Below are positions 8,067 through 16,799 of a stretch of 32,233 nt of DNA, one piece after another. How positions within the stretch are numbered: position 1 is the stretch's first letter; each line of letters opens with the position of its first letter. This stretch comes from a virus. The stretch is from the IMG/VR virus record IMGVR_UViG_3300025759_000396, positions 1-32,233 of that record, one strand, 5' to 3'. The position numbers and the translations under genes were made by a program. Below the pieces are notes generated by a model. It was not told where the DNA came from, made no database searches, and saw only the letters and a list, made by a program, of their open reading frames with translations.

Positions 8067-8257
8067 TGAAAATAAAGGCAAGATTAAATAAATTTCATAG
8101 AATAAATCCAAACGGAGTTCTATGCGATGCAGGTTCACTTGATAAACTTCGGGCAGGTGAATCGGTAGAAATACCCGAAGATGCTGCAAACGAACTTCTT
8201 TCAATGGGATTCGTTGAGCTAGTAAAACAAAAACAAAAGAAAAAGGAGAGTAAATAA
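8066..8257 (+). CDS. Small hypothetical protein in the connector/tail block
   Basis: I take the start at 8066 rather than the in-frame 8042 because it has the TAATG overlap and a GAGGTG ribosome binding site, and the upstream extension lies wholly inside the previous gene. The 63-residue product (MKIKARLNKFHRINPNG...) has a Lys-rich tail. The segment VEIPEDAANELLSMGFVELV resembles small head-tail joining proteins. No firm function. Confidence 0.7.
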   Translation: MKIKARLNKFHRINPNGVLCDAGSLDKLRAGESVEIPEDAANELLSMGFVELVKQKQKKKESK

Positions 8258-9336
8258 TGGCAGATACTCGTGTACTCCCTGTAAGTAATGTAAAATACGG
8301 CTTAAAAGCAGAAACAACTTTCGGGGTAGGATTAGACAGTGATGGCGCAGATGGCACAGCGTACATAACACAACCTGCGGTTCAAGTTGAAAAACCTACA
8401 TTTAATATATTAAGAGAATCAAGATTGTTAAGTGGCAGAGGTTTAGTAAAAAATGCCGCAGATACTATAACAAACCTAAGAGGCGGAACAGTGACAATGC
8501 CTTTTGATATGATTGCTACACCTAAAACGTTAGTTCAACACGCTATGTTGGCAGGTCAAGAAAATGGTCAGTCAGGATCTATTTTACATGAAATGGAAAT
8601 AGACGGATCTAGCAATCCAAGTTCTATGGGCGGTACAATAACAGGTGGAATACCTCATAGTGTTAATTTAGCGTATTATCCAGCTGCGGGCGAAGGTATT
8701 AAACTTTGCGGTGTAGTTTGTTCCGATCTAACAATAGCAGGAGATGTAGCTGCAAACAATGGTTTAGTTTCTATGAGCGGAAATTATTTCAGCGGTTTTA
8801 GTAATCCTGTTACAACCTCAACTGCCTTAGAGCAAACATTTGACGGAACTTGGGTGGATGCTCAAACTCAGTATTTTAATGTACTTGATTTTGACACTAG
8901 AACGTTAGATGTTGAAGGAAATGCTAATCAAAACTTTATTATGAAAGCATTTTCGTTTAATATAGCTAATGGAGTAAATAGAGTTGGAGCTGACGCTAAT
9001 GGTAATGCTGAATTATACGCTTTTCCTGAGTACGTTATAACTGGAAGTATAACAATTAAATATGACGATTTATTTGATTATAGTGCTGGAACTAACGTGA
9101 TACAGGATTTCTTAGATGGCGATACTATGACGCTCAATTTAATTTGCGGAGATAGTGAACCAGATGCTGCGGGAGAAATGGAAATAACAGCAGAAATTCA
9201 ATACACTGGCGATCCAGGTCAGGATCTAAGTGAAAGCGGTGTTTTTCATACGCTAGAATTTGAGTGCGTACAAAACGGATCTAATGAAGCGTTTAAACTT
9301 CAAGTATTCGAAAATACTGCATTAACAGCAATGTAA
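8257..9336 (+). CDS. Major tail tube protein
   Basis: This 359-residue beta-rich protein begins with a region typical of siphovirus tube subunits (VKYGLKAETTFG, TFNILRESRL, GGTVTMPFDM). It is preceded by AAGGAG and directly followed by the two tail assembly chaperone frames and the tape measure gene, the standard order. The C-terminal part (VFHTLEFECVQNG) matches a closing tube strand. It forms the hexameric rings of the tail tube. No obvious Ig-like extension is seen. Confidence 0.8.
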   Translation: MADTRVLPVSNVKYGLKAETTFGVGLDSDGADGTAYITQPAVQVEKPTFNILRESRLLSGRGLVKNAADTITNLRGGTVTMPFDMIATPKTLVQHAMLAGQENGQSGSILHEMEIDGSSNPSSMGGTITGGIPHSVNLAYYPAAGEGIKLCGVVCSDLTIAGDVAANNGLVSMSGNYFSGFSNPVTTSTALEQTFDGTWVDAQTQYFNVLDFDTRTLDVEGNANQNFIMKAFSFNIANGVNRVGADANGNAELYAFPEYVITGSITIKYDDLFDYSAGTNVIQDFLDGDTMTLNLICGDSEPDAAGEMEITAEIQYTGDPGQDLSESGVFHTLEFECVQNGSNEAFKLQVFENTALTAM

Positions 9337-9357
9337 ACTAAAACAGAGGAGTAAATA

Positions 9358-9633
9358 ATGATAGTTGATACAAAACATGGTCAATATGAATGTAACGATA
9401 TAACGAGGAAGCAACGCAGAGACCTATATAAAAAAGTAAAGCAAATATATGCTAGCGAAGATATGGAAAAGATGCACGATTTAGCTGACGAGTTTGCGAT
9501 ACTAGCTTTTGGAGATGAAAAAAAGGCTAATGAAAAGTTAGGTAAATTAACTGCGATAGAGGAAGATGAAGTGTTGATGACTATTATTAATTCGTACATG
9601 GGGATTGAAACCCCTTTAGATATTGGCGGTTGA
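9358..9633 (+). CDS. Tail assembly chaperone, short form (lambda gpG-like)
   Basis: This 91-residue acidic helical protein lies between the tube and tape measure genes, where tail assembly chaperones are found. AGAGGAG precedes ATG 9358. Near its end an in-phase C CCT TTA heptamer (9612-9618) lies six codons before the TGA stop (9631-9633). Slippage there would join it to the next frame, as in lambda G and GT. The protein is thought to coat the tape measure before tube polymerisation. Confidence 0.8.
   Translation: MIVDTKHGQYECNDITRKQRRDLYKKVKQIYASEDMEKMHDLADEFAILAFGDEKKANEKLGKLTAIEEDEVLMTIINSYMGIETPLDIGG
9612..9618 (+). promoter_or_regulatory. Programmed -1 frameshift site CCCTTTA
   Basis: C CCT TTA is read as ACC CCT TTA in the 0 frame and fits X XXY YYZ. 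The -1 frame is closed by TGA at 9606 but open from 9609 into the downstream ORF, so productive slippage must occur between 9609 and the stop at 9631, precisely where the heptamer lies. Confidence 0.75.
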
Positions 9634-10028
9634 GAACTGCACTTTGGTTTTCCGCTTTTGGAATCCCAAGAACTGGACTACTCCTCCCATACCAAGCTCA
9701 ATCGCCAAGTCTTTTTAAGCGTATAACGTTTGAAAATGAAAAGGATATTTATGATGAGATCTATAGAATTTTATCAGAAGATAATATTGAAAAATTTGGC
9801 ATTGGAAAAAGTTTGTATTTTCAATTACCATTTTTTTGCGATCCATCCCATATTATTTCAGATTGGTGTTGGCAAATGATAGAAGATTATCATATAACAA
9901 CCAAATATAATATTCCTTTATGTAGCAATTTAAACGAGTTGGATGTATTTACTTCTGATTGTTTTATTCAAATAGAAAATGAATTAGAAGAAATTAAAAA
10001 GTATAAGGCAAAAGAAAATGGCAGTTAA
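9630..10028 (+). CDS. Tail assembly chaperone T-part, expressed by -1 frameshift (GT fusion)
   Basis: The frame is open from 9609 and has no credible initiation site. The only early start is TTG at 9630, overlapping the upstream TGA without a ribosome binding site. I therefore read it as the C-terminal portion of a GT-type fusion, entered at CCCTTTA: the fusion runs ...GIETPL then RYWRLRTALWFSAFG. The 132-residue part is followed, with overlap, by the tape measure gene. T domains bind the tube protein and recruit it to the chaperone-covered tape measure. Confidence 0.78.
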   Translation: MRTALWFSAFGIPRTGLLLPYQAQSPSLFKRITFENEKDIYDEIYRILSEDNIEKFGIGKSLYFQLPFFCDPSHIISDWCWQMIEDYHITTKYNIPLCSNLNELDVFTSDCFIQIENELEEIKKYKAKENGS

Positions 10029-12063
10029 AAATGTAATTTTAAAGGTAGGTGCTAAAGGAGTAAAGGGAACAGTACAGGGTTTAAAAAACGTTTCAGTTGG
10101 ATTAGCTAATATAGGAAAAAAAGCTGCTATAGTTAGTGCTGGTTTTGCTGGGTTATCTACTAAACTTGCGGGAGACTTTCAAAAAAACCTTTTAGAAATA
10201 TCAACGCTATTAAAAGACGATGTAGACAAAAGCCTAAAAATAATAGATAAATCTCTAAGAGAAGCTGCGAGTGCTTCTGGATTAGCGTTAGACTCTCTTT
10301 CAAAAGCTCAATATGATATTATATCAGCTGGATTTAGCGGTGCTGCGGAGAGTGCCGAGGTTTTAAATCAATCGATGAAATTAGCGGTGGGTGGCGTTAC
10401 TTCCGCTGCTCAAGCAGCTGACCTTTTAACTTCAGCCATAAACGCTTATGGAGGAACTTCCGCAGATGCTCAAAGAATTAGTGATATATTATTTACTACT
10501 GTTAAAGAAGGTAAAACAACTATAGGCGAGTTAGGCGGAAGCATAGGGCAAGTTTTACCATTTGCTAAATCTTTTAATTTAAGTTTACAAGATGTTGGCG
10601 CATCAATTGCTATTTTAACTGCTTCGGGTATAAGCACCGCTGAATCGGTTACTGCTTTAAAAGGGGCAATATCGGGTTTAGAGTCTCCTAGTCAGGCAGC
10701 TAGAAAAGCTATGGAAACCGCTGGAATAGAGGTAAAAAGACTTGATAACGGAACAGTAGATCTATTAAAAACTATAGAGCAATTTCAAGGAGTAGATGCC
10801 TCTCTAATAGCAAAATTTATTCCTGAAAAAACCGCACAACTTGCTATAAAAACTTTAGCTAACGATACAGAAGGTTTAAAAGAAGCTATGATTGAGTTTA
10901 AAGGTTCGTCTAGTGCTACTCAAACTGCTTTTGAAAAAATGAGAGAAGGTATAAACACTCAGTTAAGTATGCTAAAAAATAATTTTAGTAATGTAATGAT
11001 TGGGATCGGTAATGTAATTATAGAAAAAATACAACCAACTATTAAAGCGATTAATGGCGAGTTTAAAAGATTAAATGAAATAGGGTTTGAAAATTTAAGT
11101 TCTGCTTTAAAAGACCAAATGCCTGAGATTTTAAACGGATTAACTAAAGCTGCCGAAATAGCGTTTCAAGTAATTAGAGATCAATTAAAATTATTAAAAG
11201 TTTCTATTATAGATGCCTTTAATCCTTTTAAGGATTTTTCAGAAGAAATAGCAATAATTCAAAAAACCACTGATAAATCTTTTGCTTTAAGCGGAGATAT
11301 AATAAAAGACATTTTTGTTAATATGTATAAAAGCGTTACTGACGCTGCCGAAAATGCAAAAGATCAACAAATATTAAACAATCAAGAAGTAGTTGAGTCA
11401 GAAAAAACCAAAGCTGAAGCCACTGGTCAAGAAGGAGAAAAGATAAAAGAAAGAATTGAATTTATAACTTTAGAGCAAATGAAAAAACAAGAGCATACTA
11501 ATGCGGTATTAGAACAAATGAAATTAATGGAAGCTGCTAATGTTAGTTCGGTAGAAATCGAAGAATTTAGAAAAAATCAAATTTTAGCTTTCGAAAAAAC
11601 GATTTTAGCAACAAAGGCACAAAGTTTTTCAACGCTTGTAGGGGGATTAGGTAAAGCAAATCAAGCGTTTAAAGGTTCTGCGTTGGTTTCTAAAAGATTA
11701 GCTCAAACTGAAGCATTAATTAGTGCATATGTAGGTTATAATAAAGCATTAGCGGCAGGTGTTCCTCCTTTTAATTTTATAAGTGCGGCAGGTGTTTTGG
11801 CTGCTGGTTTAGCCAACGTTGCTACTATCGAAGCTCAAAAGTTTGCTACTGGAGGTATAGTTCAAGGAGATCCATCGAAAGGCGATACAGTGCCGATTAT
11901 GGCTACAGCTGGTGAGTTAATATTAAATGAAGCTCAACAAAATAATTTAGCAAATAGCATGAGCGGAGTTACTATAAATATTGCTGGAAATATAATTGGC
12001 GAAGAGGCTTTTGTTAGAGATACTTTAATTCCCGAAATAGAAAGGGCAGGAACCCTAGCGTGA
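10018..12063 (+). CDS. Tape measure protein
   Basis: The 681-residue protein shows the TP901-type N-terminal core (LQDVGASIAILTASGISTAE, LKGAISGLESPSQAARKA). Helical segments follow, then a hydrophobic segment (FISAAGVLAAGLANVATIE). The C-terminal signature FATGGIVQGD...VPIMATAGELILNEAQQ is frequent at the ends of tape measures. It fixes tail length and is probably ejected with DNA. At the usual scaling of about 0.15 nm per residue, a tail of roughly 100 nm is inferred. The start overlaps the chaperone ORF and the stop overlaps the next gene (GTGA). Confidence 0.88.
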   Translation: MAVKNVILKVGAKGVKGTVQGLKNVSVGLANIGKKAAIVSAGFAGLSTKLAGDFQKNLLEISTLLKDDVDKSLKIIDKSLREAASASGLALDSLSKAQYDIISAGFSGAAESAEVLNQSMKLAVGGVTSAAQAADLLTSAINAYGGTSADAQRISDILFTTVKEGKTTIGELGGSIGQVLPFAKSFNLSLQDVGASIAILTASGISTAESVTALKGAISGLESPSQAARKAMETAGIEVKRLDNGTVDLLKTIEQFQGVDASLIAKFIPEKTAQLAIKTLANDTEGLKEAMIEFKGSSSATQTAFEKMREGINTQLSMLKNNFSNVMIGIGNVIIEKIQPTIKAINGEFKRLNEIGFENLSSALKDQMPEILNGLTKAAEIAFQVIRDQLKLLKVSIIDAFNPFKDFSEEIAIIQKTTDKSFALSGDIIKDIFVNMYKSVTDAAENAKDQQILNNQEVVESEKTKAEATGQEGEKIKERIEFITLEQMKKQEHTNAVLEQMKLMEAANVSSVEIEEFRKNQILAFEKTILATKAQSFSTLVGGLGKANQAFKGSALVSKRLAQTEALISAYVGYNKALAAGVPPFNFISAAGVLAAGLANVATIEAQKFATGGIVQGDPSKGDTVPIMATAGELILNEAQQNNLANSMSGVTINIAGNIIGEEAFVRDTLIPEIERAGTLA

Positions 12064-15000
12064 GCTTATCCAATACCAATTATTTAAATATAGCTAAAAC
12101 TAAAAATATAGAAGAAAATTGGCTATTTCAACTATTTAATCAAAATTCATATATAGAGTTTGATGGCGATGATGATTATATAGATCTGGGTGCTACAACG
12201 TCATCTTCTCCTACCTCACTAACATCAACAGAAGATATGTCAGTATCTTTTTGGGTAAAGTTTAATGGTGCTAGTCAATGGATATATATGAATAATAGTG
12301 TTGATAATAATTACGCTGGTGTAAGTATTTATGTAGATCAAGATAGAAAATTTTCTTTTTTATATGGAGATAATACTGGTGTAGCAGGTACTGATTTTAT
12401 CAGATTTAAAACGAGTACAACTTATGATGATAATACATGGTATCATGTAACTATCACTACTAATTTTTTTCAATCAGGCACTACGTTTTATGTTAATGGT
12501 TCAAGCTCTGGGATTACTACTAATGGTTCAGGTAGTTTATCGCCATCAAGTATTCAATACACAAATGGTAACGCTTATATTGCTAGGAGTAATCCTCAAA
12601 ACCCAGATTCTTATGGTAATATATGTTTAAGAAATTTAGCAGTTTGGTCAGGAGTTTTAGATTCAAATAATGCTGCTGCAATATATAATAATGGTAATTT
12701 TTTAAGTTTAATAAACGATTATGGCAATTATAATCAATCTGCTAATCTAGTTGGTTATTGGGAGTTTAATAATGGTAATAATATAGCAACTGATTTAACT
12801 GGTAATAGTGCTGCTGGTACTATATATGGTGCGTATTATAGAGGGTTTTTAGGTCTTTCTTTCGCTAATACTAAAGTAAGTGATTCATATTATCATGGAG
12901 CTTTAAAAACAAGTCCAACTATCAGAGAGTCATTAGACCTAAAAAATTCAATAGCAAAAACAAGCAATCTTAGAATAAGTGCAATAAACTTTAAATATCA
13001 GGGTTTTAATCTTAGTGAAGAGATATTAGGAAGCTCTAACTATTATTACAATCAAACAGTAAAGATCTATTCTCAATTAAATAAAACGGATGATATAAAT
13101 AATTGCATGCAAATTTATCATGGGAGGCTGTCAGACATATCTCATACTATCGAAAATGTTAGCATGAGTATTATTCAACAGAGACCATGGGATTTTATAA
13201 CTATTCCTACAGATAAAACTACAGACAGAAAATTATTAATACCAGTTGCCTATGGTAATTATACTAGAAATAGTGCTAGCAGTGTATCTTCTCCTCAATT
13301 TAAATCCGATTTAACATCGTATGCTTATAGGCAGGTTAATTATAATAAAATAGATGATACATTTGCTTTATATCCTAACACCAATTCTGCTTCTAGCGAA
13401 GCGGAGTTGGCTCACTATAATGAACAATTTGACGTTTTTATACCTTTAGCTAATGCTCAAGCTACAACAATAAATACAGACGGAGCTTTTCATGGTAAAA
13501 TAGAATCAAGATTTCAAAGAATATTTGGTGTAAGACCGCACTCGATAGATACTATCGGTTCAGTTGATAGTAGAATTACAGTAAATAATTTAAGTAACGC
13601 TATAGATGGAAATAATAGTAGTTTTGCTCAATTTACTGCAAACTTTACTACATTTGTTATTGCGGGTGCTAATTATTATTTAAATATAGATACACCTGAG
13701 GAAGATGTTAATTTTTTCTTGTTAAGAGATAGTAATGGTGATAGGGTAGTTATTAATGATACTGGTGGAATAAGTGCTAGTGATGTGACAGTAACTATAA
13801 CTGATGCTAGTAATTTATTTGCGGGATCGGTTTTAAAATTAAAAGAAGAGATAGTCACTGTAACAAGCATTAGTTCTAATACTTTAACTATAATAAGAGG
13901 AGAATACAATACAACCGCAATAGCTCACGATGACCAAGACGATGTTTATACAACTAATAATTATAATATATTACACGTTAAATATGAAATTAACGTTACT
14001 GCTGCTAGCGGTAATAATAAATTTGTTTTAGTTGCTGGAAATGAAGGTGCGTTTTTCGTAGAAGATACTCAAACAAGTATTTCAACTCGCACTAAAAAAA
14101 TACCATTTCCTGGATTTTGCAAAAGAATAGTTTTGTCAGTTAATTTTATAGGCGATGGCAACACTCCTATAGTTGGTAATTTTGAGATATTCGATGTTTA
14201 CGTTGTTGCTAGTAGGGAGAGTAAAAAACCTGAAAAGAATTTATACATAGCAAACGATGGATTAACAAGCTCTTTATCTGATACAACGACTGTAAATGGT
14301 TTAGTGTCATCTGGTTTACACGCTCATCGTGATTTACTTGCAAGGTTTACAGGTTATGATATAAGAGATTCTGATTTATATAACTGGTCATCAGGTTTAA
14401 ATGTTAATTCAATTAGATCCGCTTGGCTTGCTAGAATTAACCTATTAAAAGAAACCGATTTAAAAAAGATTTTAGAAAAAATACAGAAAGAATTTGGATT
14501 TATTTTTAAGTTTAGAGCAGACGGCACTGGATCTTATTGGACAGTAAAAGCTAGTTATAGTTCAGGAGATGAAGTTGAAACACTAACTAAAAACGATATT
14601 TCAAATATTAAAATTTCTCATACACCTTTTTCTGAGTTATTAACTAAAATAAAAGTAAATTATGTAAAACACCCAGCTGAAAATAATTATCTTTCTTCCG
14701 TTACTTCCGAAGATACAACAACTTCACCTACTCCAAGACAAAGAATGAATATAAGAGACAAAGAAAACACCGCCACTATAAACTTAGATTATAATTATAA
14801 TGCACCTGGTAACGCAGATGTTGGAGCTGGAAGTTCAGATCCAGCTGATGGATATAGCGATTATTACATGAATATATTTGGAGATGTAAGAAAGATAATA
14901 TCATGCGATATTATAAATATAGAAAAAGGGTACAAATTTGAAACTGGAGATATAGTAAAATTTAATATTGATGAAATAAAACCTTATGGAAATGATTGGT

Positions 15001-15074
15001 CTAATTATTATATGATAACTATAATAAAAAGAGGTTTAAGAAAAATTAGCATAGAATGTAGAGAGGTAGGATAA
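12060..15074 (+). CDS. Tail hub / distal tail protein with LamG-like insertion
   Basis: This 1004-residue protein starts with GTG inside the tape measure stop. Residues ~32-265 look like a concanavalin/LamG jelly roll (YIEFDGDDDYIDLG, SVSFWVKFNG, WYHVTITTNFF, LVGYWEFNNGNN). This is a sugar-binding type fold inserted near the N-terminus. The rest resembles a siphovirus tail hub: a receptor-end beta region, TDRKLLIPVAYG (~395), and a C-terminal part with LKKILEKIQKEFGFIFKF and TPFSELLTKIKVNYVK typical of hub proteins. It probably closes the tail tube and contributes to host attachment. The LamG part is a likely modular acquisition. Confidence 0.75.
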   Translation: MSLSNTNYLNIAKTKNIEENWLFQLFNQNSYIEFDGDDDYIDLGATTSSSPTSLTSTEDMSVSFWVKFNGASQWIYMNNSVDNNYAGVSIYVDQDRKFSFLYGDNTGVAGTDFIRFKTSTTYDDNTWYHVTITTNFFQSGTTFYVNGSSSGITTNGSGSLSPSSIQYTNGNAYIARSNPQNPDSYGNICLRNLAVWSGVLDSNNAAAIYNNGNFLSLINDYGNYNQSANLVGYWEFNNGNNIATDLTGNSAAGTIYGAYYRGFLGLSFANTKVSDSYYHGALKTSPTIRESLDLKNSIAKTSNLRISAINFKYQGFNLSEEILGSSNYYYNQTVKIYSQLNKTDDINNCMQIYHGRLSDISHTIENVSMSIIQQRPWDFITIPTDKTTDRKLLIPVAYGNYTRNSASSVSSPQFKSDLTSYAYRQVNYNKIDDTFALYPNTNSASSEAELAHYNEQFDVFIPLANAQATTINTDGAFHGKIESRFQRIFGVRPHSIDTIGSVDSRITVNNLSNAIDGNNSSFAQFTANFTTFVIAGANYYLNIDTPEEDVNFFLLRDSNGDRVVINDTGGISASDVTVTITDASNLFAGSVLKLKEEIVTVTSISSNTLTIIRGEYNTTAIAHDDQDDVYTTNNYNILHVKYEINVTAASGNNKFVLVAGNEGAFFVEDTQTSISTRTKKIPFPGFCKRIVLSVNFIGDGNTPIVGNFEIFDVYVVASRESKKPEKNLYIANDGLTSSLSDTTTVNGLVSSGLHAHRDLLARFTGYDIRDSDLYNWSSGLNVNSIRSAWLARINLLKETDLKKILEKIQKEFGFIFKFRADGTGSYWTVKASYSSGDEVETLTKNDISNIKISHTPFSELLTKIKVNYVKHPAENNYLSSVTSEDTTTSPTPRQRMNIRDKENTATINLDYNYNAPGNADVGAGSSDPADGYSDYYMNIFGDVRKIISCDIINIEKGYKFETGDIVKFNIDEIKPYGNDWSNYYMITIIKRGLRKISIECREVG

Positions 15075-16151
15075 ATGGCATATCAAAGAATTTTAAACCC
15101 AAGAGCATATCTTAATATGATTGCTCCAATGTTAATAAATAAAAAAATGTCACTAACAAGCGGAACATATTCCAATTCAGATATAAAAATGGCTGGGCTG
15201 GGTAGTTCTCAAAGCGATGTATTACAATTATTTGATAATAATCCGTCAAACACTGTTAACTTAGGCGGTAAAACTGCATCAACTACTCATTATATAACGA
15301 TTGATACTCATTTTACACCCACTGACACTTTATTAGGTGAAACTATGTTTATAGCTATATTAAATCATAATTTTCAATCTGCAGGTGCGGGATTTAGAGT
15401 ACAATTAAGTGATAATAGTAGTTTTACTAGCACTGACGCAGGAAGCGGTGGAGATGTAGTTGTTACTCCGTCTATGACCGAAGTTTGTAATGCCGTAGAT
15501 GATACTGTTACTAATTTTCATGAACCCGATAATAATGGTTGGTCGTTAGTTACTTATAGTGCTGCTTTATCGGGTAATCTTAGTAATAATAGATACCAAC
15601 GAATAGCAATTACACCGAACTCTTCTACATACTCAACTAACTTAGAAATTGGATGTATAATATGGGGAATAGTTTACGATTTTCCTCAATCTCCTGATTT
15701 AAAAATAGTTGAAAGCTATATCAATAATAGTTTAAACACTTCGGAATCTTTAGGTGGTCAAGTTTATGGTCATATTACTTACAGCAATAATCCGTCTTGG
15801 CTTGGTGTTAGCGATCCATTTGATAATAAAACAACTGGTACAGCGACCTCATTTAAAAGCGGTAAAAAGAAACTAGATATGAGCTTTACATATTTAACAG
15901 ATACCGATGTATTTACGGAGAAACTATATGACGTTGATAAATCAACTAGCGATGATTCTATGATTAGTAGGTTAATTTGGTTTACTAATAATGGACTTCA
16001 TCCGTTATTATTACAATATGATAATTCAGATGTTACCGATTTAGACGGAGATGATGAATTTTTATTTTGTAGATTAAGTAATGATCCGACTTTTGAACAG
16101 GTAGCGTATAGGCATTATAATACTAATTTATCGTTTATTGAAGAATATTAA
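15075..16151 (+). CDS. Distal tail / baseplate-associated protein
   Basis: This 358-residue beta-rich protein (MAYQRILNPRAYLNMIAPML...) starts directly after the hub gene's stop, with GAGGTAGG as ribosome binding site, and is the last gene of the tail block. The N-terminal ~200 residues resemble a carbohydrate-binding beta sandwich (YITIDTHFTP, GWSLVTYSAALSG). The C-terminal part (LGVSDPFDNKTTGTATSFKS) is unfamiliar. It may be a tip or receptor-binding component. A strong structured terminator follows. Confidence 0.65.
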   Translation: MAYQRILNPRAYLNMIAPMLINKKMSLTSGTYSNSDIKMAGLGSSQSDVLQLFDNNPSNTVNLGGKTASTTHYITIDTHFTPTDTLLGETMFIAILNHNFQSAGAGFRVQLSDNSSFTSTDAGSGGDVVVTPSMTEVCNAVDDTVTNFHEPDNNGWSLVTYSAALSGNLSNNRYQRIAITPNSSTYSTNLEIGCIIWGIVYDFPQSPDLKIVESYINNSLNTSESLGGQVYGHITYSNNPSWLGVSDPFDNKTTGTATSFKSGKKKLDMSFTYLTDTDVFTEKLYDVDKSTSDDSMISRLIWFTNNGLHPLLLQYDNSDVTDLDGDDEFLFCRLSNDPTFEQVAYRHYNTNLSFIEEY

Positions 16152-16201
16152 CTTTTTATTATGCCTTATTATATTTAATTTAGATCTCTTTCTTGTTTAT
16201 T

Positions 16202-16270
16202 GAGGGGTGGTTTTCGCTACGTTCCAGTAGCACTTCTTGTTTATCAATCATCATCTCCCACCCCTCTTTT
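16202..16270 (+). terminator. Structured late-operon terminator with internal hairpin and single-stranded antisense segment
   Basis: GAGGGGTGG (16202-16210) pairs with CCACCCCTC (16258-16266), followed by a T/A-rich run. The 47-nt interior holds a second hairpin, GCTAC (16216-16220) with GTAGC (16227-16231). A predicted unpaired stretch follows, containing TTTATCAATCATCAT (16240-16254). This 15-mer is the exact reverse complement of the leader of early promoter 2. The element ends the tail operon just before the early region. A closing stem with such a long interior is unusual for a plain terminator. Confidence 0.75.
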
Positions 16271-16285
16271 TATATATTTTTAACT

Positions 16286-16314
16286 AACCCTTAAAAAACC
16301 CTTAATAAACCCTT
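16286..16314 (+). repeat. Three AACCCTT iterons at 11-bp spacing upstream of early promoter 1
   Basis: AACCCTT occurs at 16286, 16297 and 16308, exactly 11 bp apart, so all copies face the same side of the helix. The third ends on the first T of the -35 box. The same motif, direct or inverted, abuts the -35 boxes of the other two promoters. It is likely a binding site for a phage or host transcription factor. Confidence 0.65.
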
Positions 16315-16356
16315 TGACATTTAAATATTTGTTATTACATTTATATCGATGATTGA
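16314..16356 (+). promoter_or_regulatory. Early promoter 1 with conserved leader start
   Basis: TTGACA (16314-16319), 16-bp spacer, then TACATT (16336-16341), followed by GATGATTGA (16348-16356). The same architecture (TTGnnn-N16-TACATTTA, then GATGATT 12-13 bp from the start of TACATT) recurs at 17316 and 22834. It drives the papain-like gene. An ATG inside the motif (16349) is in frame with that gene but is not the likely start. Confidence 0.75.
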
Positions 16357-16384
16357 ATTAAATAACATAAAACAAGGAGTTAAA

Positions 16385-16798
16385 ATGAAAAACAAATTCA
16401 AAAAATCGCATGGCGGTAGAGAAAAATATGTCTCTATTAAATATAAAAAAGATGAGACTAATGATTGTGCTATAAGAGCTGTAGCTCATTTTTTAAATTG
16501 GGATTATGAATATGTTAGAAATAAGATATTTAAACTTGCATCCGAATTATACAGAATGCCTAATGATGATTTAGTTATAGAAACATTCTTAAACGATAGG
16601 AAATTTAAAAGACAAAGCCCACTAAAAAGTCGTGGTAATAAAAAATATAAGATTGGTAATTTTCCATTAAATGGTACTTATCTTATTAGATGCAGTAGGC
16701 ATTGGACTTGCTTAAAAGACGGAGTGGTGATTGATACTTGGGACTGCAGAGAATGGGCAGCTCAATCATTCTATAGCTTTAATGAAGGAGACAAGTAA
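16385..16798 (+). CDS. Papain-like cysteine-peptidase-fold protein, first early gene
   Basis: This protein is 137 residues long. The start at 16385 is supported by AAGGAG 8 bases upstream. Motifs fit a compact papain-like fold: NDCAIRAVAHFLNWDYEYVR with candidate nucleophile C28 at a helix N-terminus, SRHW with H106, and DTWD with D117/D120. The pattern recalls small phage C39-like or transglutaminase-like proteins (NDC...GHW...DTWD). It could be a protease, deamidase or similar modifier. As the first gene behind the first early promoter, it is a candidate for modifying host proteins. Catalysis is inferred from motif order only. Confidence 0.7.
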   Translation: MKNKFKKSHGGREKYVSIKYKKDETNDCAIRAVAHFLNWDYEYVRNKIFKLASELYRMPNDDLVIETFLNDRKFKRQSPLKSRGNKKYKIGNFPLNGTYLIRCSRHWTCLKDGVVIDTWDCREWAAQSFYSFNEGDK

Positions 16799-16799
16799 T

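Noticed and set aside
16190-16244. 11-bp direct repeat TTCTTGTTTAT (16190 and 16234) as an attachment site
   Set aside because: No integrase or excisionase is present; the repeat lies within the terminator region and is AT-rich, so an att role is unsupported.
16349-16384. Longer N-terminus for the papain-like gene from ATG 16349
   Set aside because: That ATG belongs to the leader motif shared by all three promoters; AAGGAG correctly positions ATG 16385.
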